A stretch of 30,452 nucleotides of DNA from Clostridia bacterium (GTDB lineage Bacteria > Bacillota > DSM-16504 > Desulfitibacterales > Desulfitibacteraceae): NCBI GenBank assembly GCA_018333845.1, contig JAGXSK010000242.1, forward strand, positions 1 to 30,452. Direction: 5' to 3'. Below, piece after piece: positions 22,071-28,862 of the stretch. The stretch's first letter is position 1. The number at the start of each line of letters is the position of its first letter. A model generated the notes under the pieces. That model did no database searches and was not told where the DNA came from. It worked only from the letters and a program-made list of their open reading frames with translations. The position numbers and the translations under genes are program-made.

Positions 22071-22796
22071 TTAGCTTTTAGCAAGATATGTCCGGGTAAT
22101 TATTACCCCACCAATAATCATTCCCCAGCCCACCCAAATAGCCAGCGGTAAACCCATTATGATAGTAGCAGCAGTTTCTTTCATAGGAGCAGAGGTCAAT
22201 AATACAGCACCAAAATATATAATTGCAAAAGCTGCAAAAAGGCTGAATGAAAACTTAAATCTCTGTTTAAATACTTCCGGTTGAAAAACCGGTTTGAACA
22301 CATTTAACTTGGCAGATTCTTTTAAAGCAGGCAACAAAGCCAGCATATCAGAAATATCTACCGCCCCTTTTTTTATTATCAACACCGGACTGTGTGCTCC
22401 TTCTGACACCGCTTGAGCTACGCTGCCAAAATACCACCTTTGCGCCCTTGTTCTGCCAGAATTTCCAATAATAATTAGATCCACATCATTATCTTTGGCC
22501 ATTTTCAAAATACAAGCAGTGATACCTCCTTTTTCTAACCGGATATCAACATTTACACCATGTTGTTGACCATACGCTAACACTAAATCTAACGGCTTAT
22601 CAGTAATTTGTTTTTGCTGCGGTCCTTTTAAAGAAGCCTCTTCGATGCTTTTTTCCATTTTAAGCAGAGGAACTTCTTCTTCCACCTGTATTACAATTAC
22701 TTGAGAGCCATATTGAGCAGCCATCTCTACTGCTCTTTTGGCAGCTTCCAGTGACGGGTCATAGCCATCTACGGCCACTAAGATGTTCTTGTACAA
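22071..22796 (-). CDS. Universal stress protein fused to a DUF485-like membrane domain
   Basis: This 241-residue protein has two parts. Residues 1-142 are a UspA domain: NILVAVDGYDPSLEAAKRAVEMA, and the ATP-binding GNSGRTRAQRWYFGSVAQAV near the family G-x2-G-x9-G-S motif. After a linker, residues 180-241 carry two hydrophobic spans (SFSLFAAFAIIYFGAVLLTS and GLPLAIWVGWGMIIGGVIIT), preceded by FKQRFKF. That pattern matches DUF485 (YjcH), the usual small partner of ActP symporters. The fusion sits directly upstream of the ActP-like gene, so it may link nucleotide or stress sensing to the carrier (inference). The start is TTG 22796 with AAGGAGGT 8 bases before it. Confidence 0.8.
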   Translation of the reverse strand: MYKNILVAVDGYDPSLEAAKRAVEMAAQYGSQVIVIQVEEEVPLLKMEKSIEEASLKGPQQKQITDKPLDLVLAYGQQHGVNVDIRLEKGGITACILKMAKDNDVDLIIIGNSGRTRAQRWYFGSVAQAVSEGAHSPVLIIKKGAVDISDMLALLPALKESAKLNVFKPVFQPEVFKQRFKFSFSLFAAFAIIYFGAVLLTSAPMKETAATIIMGLPLAIWVGWGMIIGGVIITRTYLAKS

Positions 22797-22861
22797 AACT
22801 ACATACCTCCTTCCTTCAAATTTTATTTTTATTGCTGTTTTGTTTTTTGAATATTGAACCT

Positions 22862-22891
22862 ATTTTAACAATGATAGAGCTTTAACGTCAA
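22862..22891 (-). promoter_or_regulatory. Promoter of the USP-DUF485/symporter operon
   Basis: On the minus strand TTGACG (22891-22886) and TAAAAT (22867-22862) are 18 bases apart. They lie about 65 bases before the TTG start. Confidence 0.55.
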
Positions 22892-22930
22892 TTAAAATGC
22901 TTTCGATGGTCAAAATTCACCTCTGAAACT

Positions 22931-23073
22931 ACAGATATTTGCCTTGAGCTGCAAAAAAATTCCCTTCCCTTGGGGATATCTGTGGGGCTAATGAGCCTAC
23001 CATAGCGGCCTACTCCCTGTCGAGGGTAAAGTGAATGTGCTAACCTAGCCTGTAAAAGTGAAATTCGCTTTTC
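22931..23073. other. Structured intergenic block between divergent promoters
   Basis: This is GC-richer than its flanks. It contains ACAGATAT (22931-22938) with ATATCTGT (22976-22983), a GGCT/AGCC hairpin, CCCT-GTCG-AGGG near 23015, and the near-palindrome AAAAGTGAAATTCGCTTTT at about 23055-23073. It lies upstream of the putative promoters on both sides, so it would belong to neither leader. It matches no riboswitch class I can recall. It may be a small RNA gene, an operator region or an element relic. I reject the 64-codon minus ORF here. Confidence 0.35.
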
Positions 23074-23116
23074 AAAGAGCAAAATCTAATATATATAAAC
23101 AAAACAAAGCATATAG

Positions 23117-23122
23117 TATAAT
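23117..23122 (+). promoter_or_regulatory. -10 element upstream of the aconitase X genes
   Basis: A perfect TATAAT lies 39 bases before the TTG start of the large subunit. The -35 position (about 23094-23099, TATAAA) is poor, so an activator may be needed. Confidence 0.4.
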
Positions 23123-23161
23123 GAACAAAGAAACTTACTTAATTTAGGGGAGGAACTTTTA

Positions 23162-24430
23162 TTGAAACTAACAGACTATGAAAAGCGGGTTTTAGAGGGG
23201 GAAGAAGGCAAATTAAAACAAACAGCAATGAAAGTAATTGTTCAGTATGCTGAGGTTTTAGGAGCAGAACAATTATGTGAAGTCACAAAAGCTCATCTGT
23301 TTTGTGGTGCTCATCCTTACTTAGAAGTTTTTAAATCATCTGATATTGATGAGGTAATATCAGAAATGTGTTTCTGCTCAGCGGATAAGATATGTTTAGA
23401 CAAAATGGCATGTTATTGCCAGTCAGATTGTGGACCAATGGATACCATCAACTGGGGAAAAATGTGGGTGACCTATGAGGAGTATAAAAAGAATATGGAA
23501 TATTTAAAACGATATTTAAATGCCGGTGTTAATTTGGTTGGTTCCTGTATTCCATATTTAGTAGGTTTTATGCCATTAATGGGGGAACATTATGTGACCA
23601 GTGAATCTCATGCTGTGTTAATGTTAAACTCCGTTTTGGGGGCTTGTGGAAATGCGGACGGTATTGAAATAGGTTTCTGTGCTGCAGTAAGTGGCAGAAT
23701 CCCTTATTGGGGAAATCATATAATGGATAACCGTATGGGTACACATGTATTTAAAATCAATTGTAAAACTGATACTGTTTCAGATTGGGACTTGCTAGGA
23801 TATACTATTGGTCGTTTATTGCCCACACATTCTATTCCGATAATTGATGGTAATTTTAATAGACCTGATGTGACTAAATTGAAATCTTGTTATGCATCTA
23901 TGGCGACTACAAGTGGTGCAGAAATGTGTCACATTGTTGGAATTACTCCGGAGGCATTAACTTTGGGACAAGCATTAGGTGGCAACCAACCTAAAGAAGT
24001 AGTGGTGGTTACTGATAGAGATATTTACTATTCTTTTGAACAATTAAATTCGGGTGGAAGGGGTGACATAGAATATATAAGCTTGGGCTGCCCGCATTAT
24101 ACAATTGAAGAGATAAGGCAAGTTGCAGCTTTCCTGGATGGAAAAAGGGTGTCTTCAAATGTATGTCTCCATGTATGGACGGCTAGTCCAATAAAGGAAA
24201 CTGCAGATAGGTGTGGCTATACAGAAATAATTGAGGGAGCAGGAGGAGTTGTTCTTACTAGCAGCTGCCCGTTGACAAGTGAAAAAAAACCTGAAGGAAT
24301 TAACGGTATTGCTTTTGACTCTGCTAAGCAGGCACATTATATTATTCCAGGCACATCAGCAAAAGTATACTATGGAACCCCTATGGATTGCCTTAAATCA
24401 GCCATTACAGGGAAATGGGAGGGAAGATAA
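23162..24430 (+). CDS. Aconitase X catalytic (large) subunit, candidate cis-3-hydroxyproline dehydratase
   Basis: A 422-residue AcnX (DUF521) protein. It starts LTDYEKRVLEGEEGKLKQTA, a typical AcnX opening, and continues with CGAHPYLEVF, a cysteine-rich stretch (CFCSADKICLDKMACYCQSDCG), GNADGIEIGFCAAVSGRIPYWG, and the C-terminal SSCPL with SAKVYYGTPMDC. Cysteines here would hold the Fe-S cluster. Bacterial AcnX enzymes characterised so far dehydrate cis-3-hydroxy-L-proline to a pyrroline carboxylate; archaeal ones dehydrate mevalonate 5-phosphate. Proximity to the hydroxyproline-type operon favours the former. The start is TTG 23162 after GGGGAGGA. The stop overlaps the small-subunit start (TAATG). 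Confidence 0.85.
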   Translation: MKLTDYEKRVLEGEEGKLKQTAMKVIVQYAEVLGAEQLCEVTKAHLFCGAHPYLEVFKSSDIDEVISEMCFCSADKICLDKMACYCQSDCGPMDTINWGKMWVTYEEYKKNMEYLKRYLNAGVNLVGSCIPYLVGFMPLMGEHYVTSESHAVLMLNSVLGACGNADGIEIGFCAAVSGRIPYWGNHIMDNRMGTHVFKINCKTDTVSDWDLLGYTIGRLLPTHSIPIIDGNFNRPDVTKLKSCYASMATTSGAEMCHIVGITPEALTLGQALGGNQPKEVVVVTDRDIYYSFEQLNSGGRGDIEYISLGCPHYTIEEIRQVAAFLDGKRVSSNVCLHVWTASPIKETADRCGYTEIIEGAGGVVLTSSCPLTSEKKPEGINGIAFDSAKQAHYIIPGTSAKVYYGTPMDCLKSAITGKWEGR

Positions 24431-24846
24431 TGTCCAGAGTAATTATTAAAGGAAGAGGTGCTATTGGTGGAATAGCAGAAGGAAGAGCAATGGTTAGTCG
24501 CAGGACAATTCAAGGCTGGAGTGGTGTAGATGAAAAAACTGGTTTAGTTGTGGAAAAAGGGCATCCCTTTGAGGGTATGAGTATTAGCGGGGCAGTTCTA
24601 ATATTATCAGGTGGAAAGGGTTCTAATGGATGGTCATGTCATTTTCATGCAGCTAAAGTTGCAAATATAGGACCTGCTGCATTTGTTTATCCTAAGATGG
24701 ACTCTCGTACAGGGGCTGCGGCTGTAGTGACAGGTGTACCAGTTGTTACAGATATTAAAGAGGATGTATTTGAAATAATTAAAACAGGTGATTGGGTAAA
24801 GGTAGATGGATATAATGGGGTAATTGAAGTAACTCCAAAAGAATAA
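24430..24846 (+). CDS. Aconitase X small (swivel) subunit
   Basis: A 138-residue DUF126/AcnX swivel-domain protein. It opens VIIKGRGAIGGIAEGRAMVS and has the family GHPFEGMSISGAVLILSGGKGSNGWS, with the substrate-binding GKGS loop, then VVTGVPVVTDI near the end. It pairs with the large subunit to close the active site, as the aconitase swivel domain does. In many bacterial cis-3-hydroxyproline dehydratases the two parts are fused; here they are split as in archaeal-type enzymes. ATG 24430 has GGAGG 7 bases before it and overlaps the large-subunit stop. The frame is open back to an ATG at 24415, less likely. Confidence 0.86.
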   Translation: MSRVIIKGRGAIGGIAEGRAMVSRRTIQGWSGVDEKTGLVVEKGHPFEGMSISGAVLILSGGKGSNGWSCHFHAAKVANIGPAAFVYPKMDSRTGAAAVVTGVPVVTDIKEDVFEIIKTGDWVKVDGYNGVIEVTPKE

Positions 24847-24928
24847 CATTTATGACTATTTTAGGAAGTGATAAAATTGATCAGCTTATTTAACTTTAAA
24901 ATAATTATGGTTTAACTCTTTTTTAACA

Positions 24929-24934
24929 TTGACA
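24929..24934 (+). promoter_or_regulatory. -35-like hexamer upstream of the radical SAM gene
   Basis: A perfect TTGACA lies in the 136-base gap after AcnX, but the -10 region at the right distance is weak. No terminator hairpin is seen between AcnX and the radical SAM gene. Confidence 0.25.
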
Positions 24935-24982
24935 TTGTAAAATTAACTTATGAAATAAAAGTATTTATAACAAGTGAGAAAT

Positions 24983-26302
24983 ATGAATAACTTTTCCTTA
25001 ATAAACTATGAAAATGTAATGACTTTATTCAAAGGACGGACTCCTGGGCAGGTTATTATTCAATATACTGATAAGTGTAATGCCCAATGCCCGCAGTGTG
25101 GAATGAGGGTAACTGAAAAGTATCAGCGCTCCACGCTGACGGAGGCCGTTGTTAAAAGAATTATTGATGCAGCAGCCGAAAAAGGAATTAAAGCAATTTC
25201 TTTTACCGGGGGAGAACCGTTTATTAATTTTGAAGAACTGGTTTCCTTGATAAAGTATGCCGGATTAATGGGAATACCCTACATCAGAACTGGAACAAAT
25301 GGTTTTATTTTCTTGAAGCATGAAAAGGATGATTTTAAAGGGAGTATTACTAGGATTGCAGAAAAATTAGCCGAGACAAAATTGCGAAACTTCTGGATTA
25401 GCATTGATTCTGCTGTTGTTGAAATACATGAAGAAATGAGAGGTTTGCCAGGGGTAATCGCTGGTATAGAAAAAGCACTACCAATATTTCATGAGCATGG
25501 AATATATCCCTCGGCCAATCTGGGAATAAATAGAAATGCCGGAGGTTTAGTCAATTGGCCAAGGAGTCGGCCCTCGCAGGACGAATGGTTGTATGAATTG
25601 TTTGTTACTTCTTATAGAAAGTTTTATAGCTTCGTTATAGATCTGGGATTTACAATGGTTAATGCCTGTTACCCCATGAGCATTAATGGTGCTGATAATG
25701 AGTTAAATGCTGTTTATGGTGCAGCATCGGAGGATTATATAGTCAGCTTTTCCACACAAGAAAAGATTTTATTGTACAAATCATTGCTCCATGTGATTCC
25801 AGAGTTCAGGTCAAAAATAAGGATCTTTACACCAAGGAGCTCACTATATTCTCTTATCAAGCAATACGAAGGCCAAAGGGAATACGGCTTTCCCTGCAGG
25901 GGCGGGATAGATTATTTCTTCATCAATGCTAAAGATGCAAATACCTATCCGTGTGGCTTTAGAGGAGAAGAAAACCTTGGGAAATTATGGAATTTGGACA
26001 TAAAGAACTTAGATAATAGGCCTTATTGCAGAAATTGCGATTGGGAGTGCTTCAGAGATCCTTCGGAGTTGTTTGGCTTTATAACAGCCATGTTGAGAAA
26101 CCCGTTTGCCTTTTTAAGTCAAACATGGAAGGATAAAAACTATTATAAATTGTGGATAGAGGATTTGAAATACTACCAGGCCTGTAGTCTATTCAACGGC
26201 AGGATGCCGCCAGATTATGCCAGGTTGGTTAGGCTTGATAGAAAATGTGATAAAAAGTATCTTGGAATAAAGGAGGAGAAGCATGCGAATAGCAATTTTT
26301 AG
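24983..26302 (+). CDS. Radical SAM protein with a cysteine-rich C-terminal (SPASM-like) region
   Basis: A 439-residue protein. The radical SAM cluster motif is CNAQCPQC (C-x3-C-x2-C), followed by ISFTGGEPFINFEELVSLI, the SAM-binding GGE motif. The C-terminal third has Cys in FPCRGGIDYFF, TYPCGF, PYCRNCDWEC and later, suggesting one or two auxiliary Fe-S clusters. The role is unknown: such proteins modify peptides, sugars or cofactors. It overlaps the glycosyltransferase gene by 20 bases, so the two surely work as a pair. The start is uncertain: GTG 24974 and ATG 24983 are both possible with only weak Shine-Dalgarno support. It is not obviously linked to the catabolic cluster. Confidence 0.82.
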   Translation: MNNFSLINYENVMTLFKGRTPGQVIIQYTDKCNAQCPQCGMRVTEKYQRSTLTEAVVKRIIDAAAEKGIKAISFTGGEPFINFEELVSLIKYAGLMGIPYIRTGTNGFIFLKHEKDDFKGSITRIAEKLAETKLRNFWISIDSAVVEIHEEMRGLPGVIAGIEKALPIFHEHGIYPSANLGINRNAGGLVNWPRSRPSQDEWLYELFVTSYRKFYSFVIDLGFTMVNACYPMSINGADNELNAVYGAASEDYIVSFSTQEKILLYKSLLHVIPEFRSKIRIFTPRSSLYSLIKQYEGQREYGFPCRGGIDYFFINAKDANTYPCGFRGEENLGKLWNLDIKNLDNRPYCRNCDWECFRDPSELFGFITAMLRNPFAFLSQTWKDKNYYKLWIEDLKYYQACSLFNGRMPPDYARLVRLDRKCDKKYLGIKEEKHANSNF

Positions 26303-27431
26303 TGACACTTTTCTTCCCCAGGTGAATGGGGTAACCAATACCTTGTCAAAAATGAAAGAATACATGGATGAAAAGGGTATTGAATATCGGTTTTTTGTAC
26401 CAGGAGAGCGGACTGAAGGAAACTACTTTGGCAGCATAATTTCCTTTCAAAGTATGAACTTCTTTTTGTACCCAGAGTGTAAGCTAGCTTTGCCATCCTA
26501 TCAAAGAGTAAAGATTAATCTGGACAAATTTCAGCCTCACCTAATCCACCTGGTAACTCCTTTTTCTTTAGGGCTTATGGGACTTAAGTATGCAAGAGAC
26601 CACATGGTTCCCCTGGTAACCTCCTATCATACCGATTTTCCCCAATATTTACGATATTACAACCTGCAGTTTTTTGAAAAAGCAGTCTGGCATTTTTTTC
26701 GTTGGTTTCACTCTTTTAGCCAAATCAATTTTTGCCCTTCAAGGATAACTCTTGACCAGTTAAAAAGTAATAATATTAGTAACCTGATGATTTGGAGCAG
26801 AGGTATCGATAATAAGGTTTTTTCACCGGAGAAAAGGAGTGTTGCAGTTAGAGAGCAGTACGGTTTAGGAAAAGAAATCATACTTCTTTATGTGGGTAGA
26901 GTTGCTCCAGAAAAGGGTCTTGATGTATTATTTGACGCTGCAGTCAGCTTAAATAAAAAAGGAATAAATTACAAACTGCTTATTGTTGGAGATGGACCTT
27001 ACAAAAAGCAGTTGGAAGAAAGAAACCTGCCTAATGTGACATTCCTTGGTTATAAATTTGGGGCTGAGCTCCAAATGCTGTATGCATCTGCAGATATTTT
27101 TGTTTTTCCATCTGCTAGTGAAACTTATGGAAACGTTGTTTTGGAAGCAATGGCTTCTGGTCTGCCAGTAGTTGCAGCAGATGCTGGGGGAGTAAAGGAG
27201 AACCTGATTCAAATGTATAATGGTATTGCCTTTGCTCCAGGCAGTCCTGAAAAAATGGCTGAAGCTATTAGCAGGTTGATAAAGGACGAGGATTTAAGGA
27301 CAGGATTGGCCAATAATGCCAGAAAGTATTCTTTAACAAAAAGCTGGAATGAGGTTTTTTCAAATCTATTTAAGAACTATCAAGAACTAATGGAAAGCTC
27401 TAAAATCACCAGATCTAAATATTCTGCCTAA
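26283..27431 (+). CDS. Glycosyltransferase family 4 (GT-B fold)
   Basis: A 382-residue glycosyltransferase. The N-terminal acceptor domain opens MRIAIFSDTFLPQVNGVTNT, which is typical of the SQD2/MgtA-like and mannosyltransferase group. The C-terminal nucleotide-sugar domain has YVGRVAPEKGLDVLFDA and the E-x7-E motif in ASETYGNVVLEAMASGLPVV. Relatives add a sugar to diacylglycerol or phosphatidyl-inositol lipids, so a membrane glycolipid is plausible. AAAGGAGGAG precedes ATG 26283, inside the end of the radical SAM gene. A hairpin at 27563-27594 may end the transcript. Confidence 0.86.
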   Translation: MRIAIFSDTFLPQVNGVTNTLSKMKEYMDEKGIEYRFFVPGERTEGNYFGSIISFQSMNFFLYPECKLALPSYQRVKINLDKFQPHLIHLVTPFSLGLMGLKYARDHMVPLVTSYHTDFPQYLRYYNLQFFEKAVWHFFRWFHSFSQINFCPSRITLDQLKSNNISNLMIWSRGIDNKVFSPEKRSVAVREQYGLGKEIILLYVGRVAPEKGLDVLFDAAVSLNKKGINYKLLIVGDGPYKKQLEERNLPNVTFLGYKFGAELQMLYASADIFVFPSASETYGNVVLEAMASGLPVVAADAGGVKENLIQMYNGIAFAPGSPEKMAEAISRLIKDEDLRTGLANNARKYSLTKSWNEVFSNLFKNYQELMESSKITRSKYSA

Positions 27432-27511
27432 TAAAACTTCAAGTTGGTTTTATACAGTAGTTATGCAGTTCCAGGATAATAATCCCAATTACATAGCCTT
27501 AGAGCCAAATA

Positions 27512-27594
27512 TTTTAGCCAAAATTTATCTTCGCACAGCCTGTAAGACCCCAGTGCGGCTAAGGTTCAGGTGGGGTTAAAACCCCACCTGAACC
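27512..27594 (-). repeat. Composite dispersed repeat, copy B, with perfect hairpin
   Basis: Read on the minus strand, a perfect hairpin (GGTTCAGGTGGGGTT arms, 27563-27594, 2-base loop) is followed by CCTTAGCCGCACT, CTTACAGGCTGTGCGAAGAT within 27546-27520, then GGCTAAA. The three non-hairpin modules match copy A at 13404-13550, with 25 of 27 bases shared in the core. The hairpin differs in sequence from that of copy A but keeps its place. On the plus strand the hairpin is followed by AAGTCTTCTTT and may also act as a terminator for the glycosyltransferase gene. Confidence 0.6.
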
Positions 27595-27685
27595 AAGTCT
27601 TCTTTATCAATAAGCCTTACAAAATGCTCGGTTGTTATGCCAAAATAGACTTGAATCAACTGTTCTGACAGTGGTTCCGATAACC

Positions 27686-27746
27686 GGCGTTGAAAAAGTA
27701 TCTTATCACTTCGCAGAGGGATGAGACTTGTTCGACGCCTTTTTTA
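27686..27746 (+). terminator. Structured unit ending in a T-run, terminator or 3' end of a small RNA
   Basis: GGCGTTGAA (27686-27694) pairs with TTCGACGCC (27731-27739) and is followed at once by seven T. Inside, AAGTATCTTATC pairs imperfectly with GATGAGACTT. It lies 255 bases after the last gene, so it could be the 3' end of an independent small RNA starting near 27600. The rest of the 560-base gap (27432-27991) holds repeat B and the hairpin at 27805-27836, and no gene. Confidence 0.5.
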
Positions 27747-27804
27747 TTTGTGCTGTGAACAAAAGAGTTCCACAATGTGTGAAATGATGGATTTTATTAA
27801 GGCC

Positions 27805-27836
27805 TGATAATAGGGTTAAAAAGGCCCTATTATTCA
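27805..27836 (+). other. Stem-loop in the gap before the HMA-domain genes
   Basis: CTGATAATAGGG pairs with CCCTATTATTCAG (one bulge) around a short loop. There is no T-run. It may be a leader structure or operator for the downstream metal-transport-like genes. Confidence 0.35.
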
Positions 27837-28009
27837 GCTTTAAATATCAGCTTTAAAATATATGTATAAAAAAAGGTTTTAATCATTTTTAAGAGAATAA
27901 TGTAAATACATATTTAGACAAATTTATTAAAGACACTGCACCTGGGACTTTACAATTAAAAATGGATAGCAATTGTTAAATTTGTTTATTAATGCTTGGG
28001 GGGGTAATC

Positions 28010-28312
28010 TTGCTAAATGTAAATAATCTGCTCTCCGCTCACCGGATTAAACAGTTCTTAACTAAAAACAACATAGAGATAGTGCATTTTATTCCTGGTA
28101 GAGTTAGATTAAAATTGTCCCATTGGCAGAATAGGCAAGGGGAGCTGGCCTGGTATATTAATGAACTGGAGCGTGATGCTAATATTACTTCTGTTTCATT
28201 TACACCTGAAACTGGTAGTTTATTAATTGAGTTTAATGAATCTGCTTTGAATAATTTGGATATTGTGGAAAATTGGTTGACTAAAGTAGAAAAATATACA
28301 GAATCACAGTGA
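28010..28312 (+). CDS. Small HMA-like domain protein with HxxPGRVR motif
   Basis: A 100-residue protein. Its core VHFIPGRVRLKLSHWQ, followed by ITSVSFTPETGSLLIEF, has the ferredoxin-like beta-alpha-beta look of HMA_2 domains. It lacks the CxxC metal site of classical heavy-metal domains. The same H-x-x-P-G-R-V-R block appears in the next gene and at the start of the P-type ATPase. TTG 28010 is preferred because the G-run at 27998-28004 lies 5 bases upstream; an ATG at 27992 has no Shine-Dalgarno. It is probably a partner of the ATPase, in cation handling at the membrane. The exact role is unknown. Confidence 0.7.
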   Translation: MLNVNNLLSAHRIKQFLTKNNIEIVHFIPGRVRLKLSHWQNRQGELAWYINELERDANITSVSFTPETGSLLIEFNESALNNLDIVENWLTKVEKYTESQ

Positions 28313-28325
28313 AGAGGTGAGAAAA

Positions 28326-28862
28326 GTGCTGGGCATTATTGGAGGTACCGTAGCATCTTTAATTGGAAATAGCTTATTGAGCAGATTATCCACTCTAAAC
28401 GTGAATGTAATTCATGCCATGCCTGGGAGAGTGCGACTGCAATGCAACACCTGGAAAAATGAAAATGTGGCAGCTATTCTGGCTGAATTCATGAAAAGAC
28501 ATCCTCTGGTAAAGGAAGCAAGCTGCTCACCTATTACCGGCAGCATGGTAATTAGCTTTAAAGAATTGTATTTAACTAACCAGCAATTTCAAGAGGTGAT
28601 AGAAACGGCTGTAAAGGCTACAGGCAAAGCTGTAACTGCAAAAAAATCTGAAACCACCAATAAAATGATTAAGGTAATGGGCAGATTAAATCGACAGGTA
28701 AAAATTAGCACTAAAGGGCTGCTGGACATTCCCGCCCTAATCATATTGGCTTTAACAATCAATGGAATCAGAGGCTTTAATACAAACAGGACTAATTCAC
28801 TTAAAGAATTGTTATGGGCTTATCGTATGTTGAGAGGGGAGGAGGCTATGCATATTGATTAA
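28326..28862 (+). CDS. HMA-like domain protein with HxxPGRVR motif and extended C-terminus
   Basis: A 178-residue protein. A short hydrophobic lead (LGIIGGTVASLIGNSLLS) precedes the core VIHAMPGRVRLQCNTW and EASCSPITGSMVISF, the same domain as its upstream neighbour. The C-terminal part has a hydrophobic stretch (IPALIILALTINGIRGF), so it may be membrane-attached. GTG 28326 follows GAGGTGA; GTG 28317 is the alternative. It lies 13 bases after the first HMA gene and overlaps the ATPase gene by 8 bases. The three form one transcription unit. No CxxC is present. Confidence 0.7.
   Translation: MLGIIGGTVASLIGNSLLSRLSTLNVNVIHAMPGRVRLQCNTWKNENVAAILAEFMKRHPLVKEASCSPITGSMVISFKELYLTNQQFQEVIETAVKATGKAVTAKKSETTNKMIKVMGRLNRQVKISTKGLLDIPALIILALTINGIRGFNTNRTNSLKELLWAYRMLRGEEAMHID

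Noticed and set aside
22931..23073. Known riboswitch (cobalamin, c-di-GMP, T-box, FMN or Moco)
   Set aside because: I looked for the conserved cores on both strands and found none, and the block lies upstream of both likely transcription starts.
22888..23082. 64-codon minus-strand ORF in the divergent intergenic region
   Set aside because: There is no Shine-Dalgarno or family resemblance; it is an accidental frame through the structured block.
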